Of a DNA stretch of 64,000 nt, positions 40,247 to 54,200 are shown in pieces. Position numbers and translations under genes: made by a program. Source of the stretch: Syngnathus acus (taxonomy: Eukaryota; Chordata; Actinopteri; Syngnathiformes; Syngnathidae); the NCBI RefSeq assembly GCF_901709675.1, contig NC_051092.1:7507491-7571490 (forward strand). Direction: 5' to 3'. The notes under the pieces were generated by a model. That model was not told where the DNA came from and searched no databases. It was given only the letters and a program-made list of their open reading frames with translations. Position 1 is the first letter of the stretch. Every line of letters starts with the position of its first letter.

Positions 40247-42017
40247 AAAAAACAAAAATCAGCCCTATGCAAACTCAAGGAAAGAAGTCTTTCCAGCTCG
40301 GGTGAGTTGAGCATCGTGGAAAGGTTAGCAGCAGGGGGAAAACCTTCAGTTGATACATTTTTCTTCCTATTTAATTCAGTTCAATTTGAGTCAAAGTAAA
40401 AACTCTGCTCTGGCCAATGGTAAAGAGGGAATTCCAGGCAAAGAGAGCATGAGTCAGAACCAGAATTTTCCATATTCAGTCTGACTGACTGACTCTTTTT
40501 AAATAGTCCAGGGAAATGTCCAAATGACCTAATTACAACTCAGGGTTTCCTAAGTAGCCTGTGTCAATGAATGACATGATATTGAAAATGTTCATAGTCA
40601 CAAAACAGTAGCGGCACTTTTGTGGCAGTGACTCATGCTTTTCTTCATCTGGGACAGTGAACTCAGACTTGTCCAGATGACTTTTTCGGTTGCATCCTGA
40701 TTTTTTCCAAACGTTTTCCATGACCCGGTAAGGCCTTCAATGGTTTGCTTGAAGCTGAATTACTTAAACAGACGGATAATTTCTTTACAAACTTACATTC
40801 AATGAAGCAGGCTAAAATTACGTTTTTTTTCTCTTCCTCTTCAAAATTAGTCCTTTCAGTTCAGTGTGAAAATACTGTATAGAATACAAAAAAAAAAATT
40901 GAGGACACCTTTCATTTATGGGACAGTAAACTTGATGACAACACGTTTGGAATTAAATGTTGATGCACATTTTCATTATCGTGTCTTGAGCAATTTCCCA
41001 AACCATATGTCAAATTAACTTTTAACCAGGGACAACTGCTGTAAAGTATATTGCAATAACATACACTTGACCCCAATCTGAAACCGTTTTAAGATTTTCA
41101 AACTATCCCACTTGACCAGGTGAAAAGTGAACGTCATCCTGGACTGGTTGCCAGTCAAACACAACATTAATATGGGGGAATCTCTTAAGTCGGACAGACA
41201 GACACTGCTGAGGTGGTATGATTGTGAATTGGAACTATTCTCCAAAATTCACTATTATATATTACATATTAATACTACATATTTTATTGATTTAAGTGCT
41301 GAACAGTGTGTTGCTTATTTTTACATTTGTATGATTGAGTTAAAGCTTGCCCGCCTCACCAATACTATAACATTCTTCTATTTCAGAACAGGAACATTTT
41401 GGCTGCTCATTAAGTAATGCTCCAAAATAATAATATTGCCGTATTAAAAAAAGGTTTCCTTTCATACAGTGACTTTTTTTATGACAAACATTCATGAAGG
41501 ATTCTAAATGTAACCCTTTTCTTCTTCTGAGGTGGTACGCATCCTATTGAAAGCCATTTTTTGGTCATGGTTTAAACATAGTCAAGAAACTTCAAACTGA
41601 ATAAAAGGGAAAGTGATGGAGGAGTGCCTCGCATTCCTGGTTGGTTTAAACTAAATGCTTTGTTTGTAGGCCATCTTTGGAGCTATTTGCAGCTCCAGAG
41701 CAGGGGTTGTGACCTTTGGCAATTACAGGATTCTAAATTCACCTACAACAGTTGTGTTGCTTGAGAAATTGAGAAGTCACGCGTGGGAGCTGCGGGTTTA
41801 CGAGACAGGAGGTGGACAGATTTCAAATCTACAAATACCAGATACAATTTCAAATCTTCCTCTAAGTAACATGAAAAATGCTTGACAACTATAGCGTGAT
41901 TCACCATCTTGGATTCCACAGACAGCAATTTACAGTTGCAGCTGAAGGCCTCTTGTGGATCAGGTAAAATAGTTTTCCTTTTTACAAAATACTTGTGACT
42001 GCTCGCCCATATATAGA
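40247..42017 (-). other. Predicted znf469 intron, part 2
   Basis: AT-rich sequence without a supported exon. A short L2-like fragment (CATCCTGGACTGGTTGCCAG) lies near 41135-41165. Confidence 0.4.
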
Positions 42018-42118
42018 CCGTTAAAAATGCTGGATTAAAATTTGACCCAATTTCCTGAGTCGGTCCAATTTTTAACCCAACATGGATTGTTTTTAACCCA
42101 ACATTTTTAAGAGTGTAC
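42018..42118. mobile_element. Short MITE with TTAACCCAACAT ends
   Basis: GTTAAAAATGCTGG at the left and AACCCAACATTTTTAAGAG at the right are imperfect inverted ends. In between are AATTTGACCCAA and TTTTTAACCCAACATGG. This is a widespread teleost MITE pattern of about 100 bp without coding capacity. Confidence 0.55.
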
Positions 42119-42718
42119 GTACTATAAACACCCCCTCACCACTTTGCAACATCCACTCTACTCATTTTGTATCTTCTGTCTTTTCAATCAATCAGTGGGT
42201 GTGGCCGTTGTCTGTGTGATATGGTGGCTACAGGAGGACTACCTGAAGTGTCCCCATGCATAATAGGACCAAGAGAACTGCTTTTGAAAAGGGGCTCTGT
42301 GTAGCATCTGCAGATCGCCTTACACAACCGCTTCCTGCTCCCAAACCACTCCTCACAGGCAGCACTGTGTCAAGTCCAAAAAAAAAGCACAAACAGAGGG
42401 GTTCAGTCCACTCAAGGGCTGAGCACAGGACTCTATTCATTTTTACCCAAATGCCCCTCCCTGCTTCTCTCCTAAGCATGCCCGAGGATGGCTTTATTTT
42501 ATTTAATTCACAAATATTCCCCTCTCTCAGGCATTGAAGTCAACTCTGCTCGTGTGTCACTTTTCCCTGGTGCCTGGTAAGCCAACAGTGTTTGTGCCTC
42601 CTTGGTACTTTCGAGATGAAGTAAGTTGGTGTCAGGTATTTGTGTATGCATCAGGTAAAGACACGCTTCTGGCATCTGTCTTGTTATACAACAAGGCAAA
42701 GCATGGAGCAAAGGTCAC

Positions 42719-43071
42719 ACAGTCCCTTCCAAAAGTATTGGAACGGCAGAGAAAATTCCTTAGTTTTTGTTGTGTTGCCAAGTTCAGAATTCCAGATTTT
42801 ATTTCATGGAATTTACTTCTAGATGTTGCATGTGACTTTTCCAGGCCTTTGTCTTTCGGTTCTTGCTTGTGAAATGCATGCTCTATCAGGTTAAAACCCG
42901 GTGAAGACCATCCACTTTCTTCCCGGATGTCGGCAGTCTGTCTGACTTCAGAATTCATTCTACTGCTACCATCACGAGTTACAAATTCTGGACATTAGTC
43001 ATACTGATCTTTTGATTGAACAACAAAATATCTTCAGTGTATGACAAAAACAATGAATTTTGGAGGGGACT
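42719..43071 (-). pseudogene. Decayed Tc1/mariner-like element with transposase relic
   Basis: The left end CAGTCCCTTCCAAAAG and right end TTTTGGAGGGGACT form an inverted pair. On the minus strand a broken frame contains MNSEV and FNLIEHAFH, close to the segment around the final catalytic residue of Tc1-type DDE transposases. At about 350 bp the element is mostly deleted and cannot encode an enzyme. Confidence 0.6.
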
Positions 43072-46000
43072 ACATTTCGGGACACTTTGAGACCAGTCAC
43101 AATATTCTCACACAGAGACTTTAGAAATAAAAAATACATGTCCTGGAAAAAGCTGCATTTGCATCCAGGAATCCCAACAGTTTGGGTGCAGCGTTAATAA
43201 CCTTAACAAAAATGGGAAGGAGAAGGCTGGGACTTGTGTTTCATCTATGCCTGGAATGCTCACTTTGTCCCACCTATACAAGGCAGCAGTGGGAGGGGCT
43301 AAAGTCAAGGGATAGACGGCTCCCGATGAGCTGGTCTACATGCGATGGCATACAGTAGAATGTAGGGGCATTTAAGATCCAGCGGGAAATGGCAAAGTGG
43401 GTAAATAACTTTAAATAAACATACCTGGGACATTAATGATGAGTCTGTCACTGGCCTGGATGTTATTGCTTTGCCCTTTGCATACTGCAAGGGAAGGGCC
43501 AATAGTGTGAGCTTCAGGCTGTTTTGACTACTGTCCTTGTCGTTTCTACCTTGGACCGTTGGACACTGCGTGTTTTTCTACTTAAAACGCATTAAAACAG
43601 CACCTGATACATCCATGCCTACCGGAGGGATAGAAAAACATTTAGCCTGCCGGCTTCATGGGCTTCCCCGTTCGATGTCAGCCTTAGATGAGAGTATGAA
43701 GAATGATGCTCTGTAAGGCCAGTGCAAGAAGTCATTCATGCTGCCCCGGCTGTGCCACAGAGAGAGTGTGAAGCACTGACCAATAGTGGTTGGAACAGAA
43801 CTCGTACTGATCCAGTCCTTGCTGTCCCAAAACTAAACAAGACTCGTATTGATGTATGTGGACAGGATAGCACCAGAGACATGTCCACTGACTCACCTAG
43901 TTCCACCGAGGCGGAAAATAGTGTCACTGATTCAGCCAAAAGCTTTTTCTGAAGGTTGCTGTACACTGACTCAGTCAACTCATGAGATTTGACAACCCAA
44001 GACACAACTCTGCAAGAAACAACCACTCCACAGAAACAAACAGGCTGGATTGCACGAGTACAAGATCAATATTACTGTCATTTAAATAAACTCCACCAAG
44101 CAAGACTAGTCTGAATGATTTTCATGGCATTGCTGGTGCCATGCAGAACAAATATATTTCCATAGCTAAGCATCTGAATCAAGGTGTGGGAATGGACCAA
44201 AATCCCCGGCAGAGATCACTTTTCTTTCCACCCAGGCTCATGAGAAGATGCTGGAGGTTAGTATAGATAAAGTGTCTTCTGTGCATCAAACACGCCCTGC
44301 CCCTCAGGCTTCACAGATCTGTGTGTGTTTGTGTGCGCGCGTGTGTATCTGAGGTTGGCAGCAGGGCCAAGTCAAAGAGTGACCCCAAGAGAACGTCGTG
44401 TTTTTTGGATTATTTATCCAAAAACACAACTTAGGGAAAATACAACCATTCAAGAGCACTTCAACAGCTACATTTTAATTTCAACCTTAAGACAAAACCA
44501 TTTTCCCTGGGAATGTTGTGCACTGAGACAGCATAGAAGGTGAATATCCACAGTGTATATGCAAAATTATGCAATATTATATAATAAGTAGCAGTTGACT
44601 CCTTTCCTATATCACATCTCTCTGACACTCCATGGGAGCTGGAAAATCAGACCAAGCATGGCCGCATCAAATTTATCCTCTTCAGAATGTAACACAACAA
44701 TATGTAAGAGCTGGAGCAATTCATCCGAAAATATATGAATTATACTTTACTTCCGTCTTCCCTATTTTCACAGCTGCTTGTCTAATAGATCTGCTCAAAT
44801 GCTTTTCTACTCTGTGGCTGAGAAATATATCTACAGTGTGCAAGACTTCCTCACTCTCTGCATAAACAATCACTAATCATCCTCTCATTGACCTTCAAAT
44901 GAAAACTAACCATTCAAAAACATGTGTACATAGTGTCGGACATCTTTTAAAATCCATTTAGTGATAAATGTAAACGTATGATTAAATGAGAAATTCATAA
45001 CTTGATAAGGGGACTGCCCATTGGCTAAGATTGGGCAGCTTGACTTGAGAACTGTGACTCACCAAGACATGGTTCATTGTACGAATGTAACCCATACAAA
45101 TGAAATATCTACTGTTTTATACTGACTTCCCAGTTACTCTACATAGTACACTAATGTGTAAAGTCCAGCATGCCTGAGGGAGTTCAACCATTTTCTCTGG
45201 GCAACATATGCCTTCAATCTTCATGTATGATATACACAACCTCTAAATATCTTGTGAGACCTCAGCAAATGACCATTATATACATCATGAGACTTCAGGT
45301 CAGTGAGCAGCTAAAGCATTCATAACAAACATGTTTTGCTTTTACTTTGGTCTGCAAACACATCAATGGCAGAGGAAAAATATTTTGATGACCGTACAAC
45401 TCGAAAAGGAGTATACATCTGCGTTCTGGCTGTTTGTTAAATTATAGAAAGAACGGGTTTAAAGATTGTGTGCTTTGCCAAGACTTGCATAATCAAACAT
45501 AATTTCAACCAGCACCAATAACAGCCATGATGAAGGAAACATTTGGCTGGGATCGGAAGTCCTGTCACAGACCATTAAGTCTGCAGAGGGACAAGCTACA
45601 GGGTCTGAAAATCCCATCCATGCTTGTGACCACTCTGCACAGCATTACAGTATAAATATGAGCTTCAAACAGATTTATAATCACCATTTTTTTATAATGG
45701 CAATTTAATGATCATGTGAGGACAACAGGTCAATACAAACCTAGATTTTGGTAAAACGTGTCAATAACAATCACCATTGGTGTATGAAACGGTGACCCAT
45801 TCAAAACTTTAGATCAGTGTCCTGTTTACTGTTTTGTAAACATGTTTTTAAAATGCTTCATGAGTATCCAAGCATATCTCATGGTAAAATATTATAACAT
45901 ATGGAGGGGTGTCGTTTTGCATCTCTTGATCTGTGATAAATGTAGACCCCGAGATACATTGCATCAAATTTGTTTCCACGGAAACATAGATCAAGTTCAA

Positions 46001-49000
46001 GCAATGACAGCTTATGTGGGGGTGTATATGTATGCAACAGTTCTTGGAAAAGACTAACAGAAACATATTCCCATCTGATTGGTCAATTGTCTTCAGATCC
46101 TCTGTAACCTTCATCTACCTCAGTATTGTGCACACATCCAGAAAGAGGAGCCGAAAGCATTTCGAATGATTTATAAGCCCATAAAATCTAGAGAACGTTT
46201 CAAATTTTAAAAGCTTTATCCAACCAAAGAAAGCAAACCCCCAAATAAAGGAGTTGAGACAACTGGAATTAATGGAATATCTTCCAAAAGCTGATGTCTC
46301 ACCTGAATTCCCAATAGCCAGCTACTAAATGAATATGCTTTTTTGTAAAAGCATACGCACATCAACTGGTAGAGAATATATCTACAGTTTGACTACTAGT
46401 GCTTGTTTGGTAACTCAAGGGCTCTCTCCAACCTCAATGGATGAGTGAGACAACGCCCAGCTGGTGCTCCGTTCTCGTAACAATATAGAGGTTACATGGA
46501 GTACAAGCTTGTGAAATGTGGATGGGTCAAAGGTGCCTTCATGAGGGAAAAAAAGTGACCATACAACCTCTTCAACTTGCTTTGAACTGTTAATCAGCAA
46601 TGTTAGGCAACTGCAATGCTGAGCCAAGTAGTCTTTAAATCATCAGTGAATATCTGCAACATATATAATTTGCTGGCAATCACAGAGAGCGTAAGACCGA
46701 CCAGAAAGCTCGTGGATGCATGCGAATGATGGATTGGTGTTCTAGATGGCATTTTGAAATGAAACAAGCTTAGAATTAGCAGCTCTTAATCACAGGTCAA
46801 AGGGTCAAGGTGGTTGATCAGAATGTTGAACACAGTGAATGCACCTGTTGGAATTCTTTGCCAGATTTGCTTCAAATTGTTCAGAAAAACCACAAGTGTG
46901 CAGTCTAGAAGATTCTCCCATCCTTGAGCAGATGGGCGTCTAGTAGGACAAAGACTGTTTTAGTTTCCAATGGAAAGCTAAATGTTTAAGAGACGGTGGG
47001 TCGTATTTTTAGAACCCGGAGCCATCTTTATTAAACGTTTCACATCACGATTCACCAAATCCCAGTCCCCTTAAAAACAAACCATCACTGTCCTGTTCCA
47101 TTTATTTTCCCGGAGGTCAGGGGAAAAGAACACAAAGATGACACATCAGACTGGGTGGTTGTCTGACCTGGTACAGTAGCAAGTTGTGACTCCAGAGTGG
47201 AAGCTCAGTGGCTGGAAGCAAGGAAACATTTAAAGAATGGGTGACGATATGGGCTATGTGATTCACTATTTACGCGGTGAACCTCTAAAGGAGCATGCCA
47301 CGGGCCTCTATAAAGACTCATCTGTTACTCTACATTTCCAAGCTTTACGAGCTTTTATTGCTCGGAGTAGACCCACAAAATCTCCCGGCCAAATGGGTAT
47401 GTAATGGTAATGCACAGAATCCGACTAGCTGACTGGCATGGGAAGAGGGAACTGTTAAAATCCACTCAACAGTCTTCTCAAACTCATTCTCACGGTCTTA
47501 AAGATTCACCAACTTCCCTTGTATCACTCCCCTTTTTGCTCTGACACTGGCTCAGCCTTGCCACTTTGAGCTCAGTTTTCCATTTGAATCCCTCCTTCTT
47601 TTCTTGTCCCTTTTCAACCTTCTTTTTTTCACCCTCTCCAGCACAGATGCACTCCCTCTTTGAAACAGACGCTTTTAATAAGCCTGGCCCAGTGGGCAGT
47701 AGGCAGAGAAGCAAAATTTATTTTTAGATTGCACACAGATATAAAGTGGAACGTTTTTCCTCATTCGTGTAAGGCGTCTTATTCCTTCACTCTCTCGGGC
47801 CGAGTTCAGCATCTCTGTGGGGGATCTCGTGTTACCTCCCCCGCAAACTCTCTTCTCATCTACTCCGCGAGACTAATCTCAGCCTCTACCACCAACAGTC
47901 ATCCTTTCCAAACACTGACATCATTCGAAAGACTAAACTTCTTCCTCTGATTGTGGGGGCTGCTCACTTCCGTCTGAACAACAAGAAATGGGTGAGTCTG
48001 AGATAGTGACCAAAAAAATTTGACAAAACACGAGCTGTGAGAAAACACATCTGCTTGATACGCCTAGTGTATCTCAATACACAGTGGAGCTCGCCTCACA
48101 TCACTCACCGTTTGGATCACCTCATCTTTGCTCTGAACTTTTGAAATGACAATTGGAGACATGGTCCTCTGGTTTTACTGGGCCTACTTTCACTGACCCA
48201 AGGCTAGCTTGAAAGGATGATGCAGCTCTTATTACATTCGCAACACATGGCTCTGTTCATTTGAAAATATTTTGCTTTTCCATTACAACTGCCACCTAAT
48301 AAAGCACCAGACAATGTCTTAATGGCTGTTGGTGGGGTTGGTTAAACAACAAAACAGATTTCCACTCAAATTTCAGAAGAGGGTATCAATATGTAGTGGG
48401 ATTAACAACATCACTCGCCTGTGTGAACAGGAAAGAGGCAGACTACATCCTGGGTCATCTAAATCCAACGGGATAAGCTTCAGCTGTTACGCAAGGTACT
48501 TAAGTAAGGAATGACGATTAAATGAATAAATGTTTTGCTCTCAAAATTGCCTACAGTTGTCAAGTGTACTAGATCCATTTGAACTTTAGTCATTTTATAC
48601 ACTAAATTCAAGTGGATTCTCTGCTCTTCATTTGTGCCACCTGCAGTCTCTTTGGAAGACTCAAGCAAAAGCATGACAAAGCACAGCAGCTGTGTGCTTA
48701 CAAAACAGTCCCAAAAGACATACAGACTGCGAGAAGATAGAGTGAAAAGATATTGCATCAGTGACATAGCATCAACATGACATTCATATGATATCATTTC
48801 TGTCAATGATCACTACAGTAGGTGATCCAGGTTGCCTTAGCGATGGTAGTCACCTTAATCTCTTTATTACACGCCCAACGAGACTCTTACTCTCTGTCAG
48901 CCCTGGGAATTCAGCGGTGATAAATCATACAATAATGACTAAAATTTGGATCTTCTCTGACAGCTGTGTGTTTGAAACCTGCAGGTCTATGCTAGATGAA

Positions 49001-50670
49001 AGACCGTGAAAATGTATGGCATCGTAATGATGTCATCAAAATAAAGATGGGGTAAAGTGTGAGCATGCAAAGAGTAGCACAATAAAGGCAAAATAATTTT
49101 TCATTTTGAGGCCTTTAGATGTTATTCAACAGGAAAAAGTGACAAGTTTATACGAAGGGAAACTATGACTGACTATTTAAAGTGGTGAACAGACTGTTAG
49201 GCGCTATGTGGAATGATACAATTTGACTTGTTTTGTTAAAAAAAATATTTGTCACAAATACTTTGTTTATAGATCAAGGGAAGCAGAAAATAGTGACAGG
49301 CAGAACATCTAAATGCTCTTCCGGTAGAAGGTACACAAAACCTGTGTATGTATCTGTTACCATTTTTACAATAGAATAAGTCATAACTTTCGTCAACTTT
49401 CTGTATCATCCTAAAATAATATGACCAGCTTTCACGCTAAGCCAGTCAAACAGATGTTATCATCATTGCTCTAATATTTGTGATTTCAATGTTAGAGTGG
49501 ACATGAGTGAATTTACTGGGGGGAAAAAACTATAAAGCACCAAAGTGTAATTTGAGCGGATCTTTATTTTAATTTGGACATTGATAATGTCTGTAAAGTA
49601 ATGAGTCAATGCCCTCCGATCAGAGAAGCCAGGTTTGAGGTAAAGCATAAGAAGGGACTTCAAAAAACTGCTGATGACACAAAAAAATGACTTTTATAAG
49701 ATGCAATCATATTCAAACACACTTAGCCTGTAAGTTACTTTTGCTGAAACATATACCGCAAAAAAAAAGAAGCGGCTGTTCAAATTCTGCACAGTTGATG
49801 CATTCAACTTTCAGGCTCACTCGTTCTCAAGTTTTATGAATTTTAAATTCAGGTAAAATGAAATGTCAGCAATGATATTGAAATGGAATGGGATAACTTA
49901 TTTGGACCGTTCATAGTATTTCACCAACAAAAGTCTGCTTGGAAGATGAAGAGCCCTCAGGCCTTTCTGGCTTCGACTCTGTGGTGGCTGTAGTTAGAGA
50001 GAAACCTGATCGTAATACCTCTGCCCTGCCCACCCTGTGTCTCCCTCACTGCTCTGTCATTTCAGTGGGGGTGTGGAACACGTAACAACTCAGCTAATAA
50101 GATTGTTAGTTATTTTCTTGGAGCATCTGAGACTAAGGACTGCACTGTATTTATACATCCAGATAAGAGAAGTAGGAAGATGACAGAAGCTCAGAAGAAA
50201 AAAGATGGAAGCTAATGTGAGTCTGATGTGAGAGAGCCTGGGGGATTCCCTCATCCATCTTCCAGGTGCACACCTCTGTCTACAAGACAGCTAAGCTCCT
50301 TGGATGACTTTAAGCTTCTAAAACAAAATCCAGCTATGAGTAAAAGCCATTTATGATCCAGGGGATGATTTGAATATGAGCTTGTCTATTGTAAGAGAGA
50401 ATCCTGAGGCCAGAGGTTTGCCATCTAACAAATGCAACAGGAAATACCTCTCATCTCTGGGTCTAAAACGGATTTATCTTATTACAATACATGGAATAGA
50501 ATTTAGGTATCATATTTAAAAACATCTACTGTACGACATAACCTTCTTTTATTTATATCATTTTGATGAGTGGGGTATTGGGTGAGCTCTGCTGTTACAT
50601 GAATGCCACATTTGAGACAATAACACAACAACAGTCACGTTCCTATCATCCTTATGCCTCACTCCCGAGG
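43072..50670 (-). other. Predicted znf469 intron, part 3
   Basis: No exon is supported. A GT-rich run lies near 44320-44350. A plus-strand donor-like AATGG followed by GTGAGT near 47990 has no convincing partner. Frames of up to about 108 codons show no domain. Confidence 0.4.
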
Positions 50671-51275
50671 TATGACAAATAGACTTGTGATTAATCGGAC
50701 GATTAATTAAAAAATTATAATGCATAAAATAACTCCCCCTCCGCCCAAAGCATTTCAATGGTCGTCAGTTATAAGGGTACTTTTGCTATTTGCGGGCTGT
50801 CCTGGTTACCTATTCACCTGGAATAGGGGTCAGGGGTCAATAGGGGTCAACTTTAAATATGTGGTTAAAAAAATAACTATGGTGCTGTACATTTAATTAA
50901 TAAAGTTGTAAGGACAATAACCCTTGTTATGTGTGTCATATTTAACAAATTATAATATGTATGATTTATGTTACACTATGTTATTTTGTGATTTACTTTT
51001 AGTCAAATAGTAACTTTAGATTGCCTGGACAATCCAGGTCAGTTTTAACGAATCCATTGAATGACCTTATCGACAAATTTCAAGGATACAAGGTTGTGAT
51101 ATAGATTTATGTGTAATAAATAATGATACGTTACTTTTGTATAACTGCTGTGAAAAGCAAAAAAAAAAAAAAATCTGCAAATATTGGCCATTTGGTTGAT
51201 TATTTTGGCCGATGTTCAAAGGGTCATCATTGGCCACTTTAATCGTTGGGCCGATGAATCGGTCAGGCCCTAGTT
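50671..51275. mobile_element. Possible non-autonomous DNA transposon
   Basis: The right end reads GGGCCGATGAATCGG and TCAGGCCCTAGTTAG. Near 50685, GATTAATCGGACGATTAATT gives a similar ATCGG-rich end in inverted sense. The interior is AT-rich with no ORF. The ends are poorly matched, so the boundaries are rough. Confidence 0.25.
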
Positions 51276-54200
51276 AGCGGACTTGACTCGACAACTCTGA
51301 GTATTTCTGTGACAAGAGTAACTTCAGATGGTGCACTGACATTTCATGAAAAATGAATGAAGGTCAATGACACTCACTATTACTTGTTTATGGCACTGCT
51401 AGAAAAATATGGACGTAAACAACATTTTACTATTAAAGAGTATTATTTTGAAACTTATATAATTTTTACCACTTTGTGTTCACTCCTATGAGAAATTCTA
51501 TTGTATTGTAGTTTTGGCCTTGCTACAAAGTAGTTAGCTAATTTCTACAATTGACCTCAATGGAATTAATTGTCTTGATAGGAAGTCACCCAGAGCTCCT
51601 GAACATGCAGATGTTGAATTTGGAGTGTCTACTGTAACGAGTTTCCCCACTGCCACCACAGACTCTTTGTTGTATCACGTCACTGTCCCACAGTTACCCT
51701 TGAATACTTCTTGCTTAACTTTAAAGTGACTCTTGGGTAATTTTACTTTTGAGGAACTAGGAGGGATGCATATAGCATGCTAAAAATATCACTAAAAACA
51801 GATATTGTGCATCTTCAATCAGTAACAACTTCAGAGCAGCATATGGGTACAATGAATTAGGACTAAAATAAGTACGAGTAAAATCACAGGTTTTGTCCAC
51901 ATACGTACATGACAAGATACAGTAGCCGTAGGATTTCAGTGTTTTGTTTCTTGCTTTTCTCAACCTACAGAAAAAAACATTTGTTCCTTGGCTTACCAAT
52001 GCCACTGTACACCAGTTTTTACAGTTGTTTTCTAGGTATGTTGCCTATTATGTGTCATTTTCCTCATAGCTACTATATTTGGAGACCAAGGAGTATTAAT
52101 TTCATCCCCAAAAAAAGACAATACTCAAATTCGAGCAGAAGGTGGGACTGAACGACTCACAAAAAACTATCAGTGATCATTTTATGTCTCAGTGGTTGTG
52201 AAGGAACTGATGTCATCTATACACACAGACTGTCAATCTCATGACTGACATCAGATAGGAAAGGAACCAGAATGGTAGACGAAGCCCCACTGTTTAAGAC
52301 TCCCCCCTCGCACCACTAATTCACCTTATGTGCGTCAGCCATCACACATGGTTCACATAACACATGCCTTTCTTCTCTATGGCAGTTTCAGGCTACATCC
52401 AAACACGGAAATGAGATATACACTACTGTGCTGAAGTTGAAACTTGAGGGGTGTGTGCAAACTTTGCACTGCTGAGATATAACCAGCTGATAGCCATGAA
52501 AATAACACAAGAGCCCTTCTAACAAAAACACATGTGGATGTAGGTGAAAACCCGCCCACGCACACAGTGCGAGACAAACAACTTTTACTTGCAGTGTACA
52601 ACCATGCAGTCATAATTCTTAAGCTCTGCGGCAAAAGCTCTTACACAAAACTTAGCAGTGATATCCAACTTTGCATGCTCCAGGGCTATTTTCAAAGTTT
52701 TAATGAGGCTTTTTTCCTCTTAAGAGACATAGATTTCCTGCTTTTGCAATCAGTGAAATATTTATTTATGGCTTGGCAAATGTCGACTGATATTTGGGAA
52801 ATTTAAGACGAATTATCCAATTTAGGGGTTTCCTTCCTAATCCATTATGTTGTGCAACTCTCCAAAGTACAGAAGTGAAACGAGGAGTGGGGAAACAAAA
52901 AGACATGACGGCAAGTAAAGTTGACAGTCACACTGACACGCCCCTTAAATTATAATGCTTAAATTTCACTTTGTACTTAAGTTTGTCATTACTCCTCCCC
53001 GCCACTCGACTGACCTCTACATCCCATTTTTACTAGCGCACAGCCACCTGTTTTTAGCCTGACACACGGCGACAGGAATACTCTGTGAAGTGTATTTACT
53101 CCGCTAACGTTTGGACTGACCCTGCACATTTACAAGATGAATCTTTCCTTTTGTTTTGTGCAACCTTCATCAATGGCACGGATACATATTTAACCAGACT
53201 CATGAATGGAAATGGATGAGTCAAAGTTTTGGCAGATTACATGAGATGCAGGCTGTTGGAAACGAAGATAAAGAGACCGCAAAATTCTATTAAAACCCCA
53301 AGGCAATAACTGATGAAACATAATCCACTCATATTTTGCCAAATGCACATCAAATCATTCCAGGAGAATAAAACTTGTTTGTAGGAATCGGACTGCGTTT
53401 ACATTTCCACACAATTGTGCTCCAATCACTGCATATTTTGGGATTGAGGATTCTGGATTGCTTCCCTTTTCAAAGTGTTGAGAGCGTGTGAATATCCATT
53501 ATGTACCACACAAACACATGCACCCCCCACCCCCGCCCCTTTCTCTTCCCCTCTCCCTCTCTCCCCTAAAACAGACTGTGTATGTTTGGCTGTGCCAGCT
53601 GTGTGTGCTTGAAGCAGGGTGTGGGGTATATACAAGTGTCTGACAAGACTGCATGGTGTGTAAACACATCTTCATAAACAAAATATGGGCCGGAAACGCA
53701 CATCACCTAGATGTGCTTGACCCTTTAACCTCTGGGCTAAACTGTTGCACTTTCACTATGTGTGAGACGCAGGACAACAGTCAGAGGGACTGTGTGAGAA
53801 AAGACAAACATGCCACACCATTTTCTTGATTTAGTTTATGACTTTGCACGCCAAAATCAATCTAAATGATGCAGATCTCTGTTTGCATTTCTGAGCATAC
53901 GTGCGTCAACATGGACAAGAGTTTGACACACTGCAGCTACGCAAGAGGGACCACACATTTCTGCATCCAAAACATCTTTTCCAGTACGTTGAATTTAAAG
54001 AAACACACTTGATTACAAATGAGCAACTTTCTGCAACTTTCCAAACAGTTGAGGCCGACAACACTTCAAAAGCAATCGAGACCTAGTTTGCAAAGGTGAC
54101 TTAAAAATAAAAAAATACAGTTTGAAATTGTTGCGGCACCAAAAGGGACTTGAAATGGTACACGTTGTGAGGCTATGACTCATTAAGGACAACAGTGTGA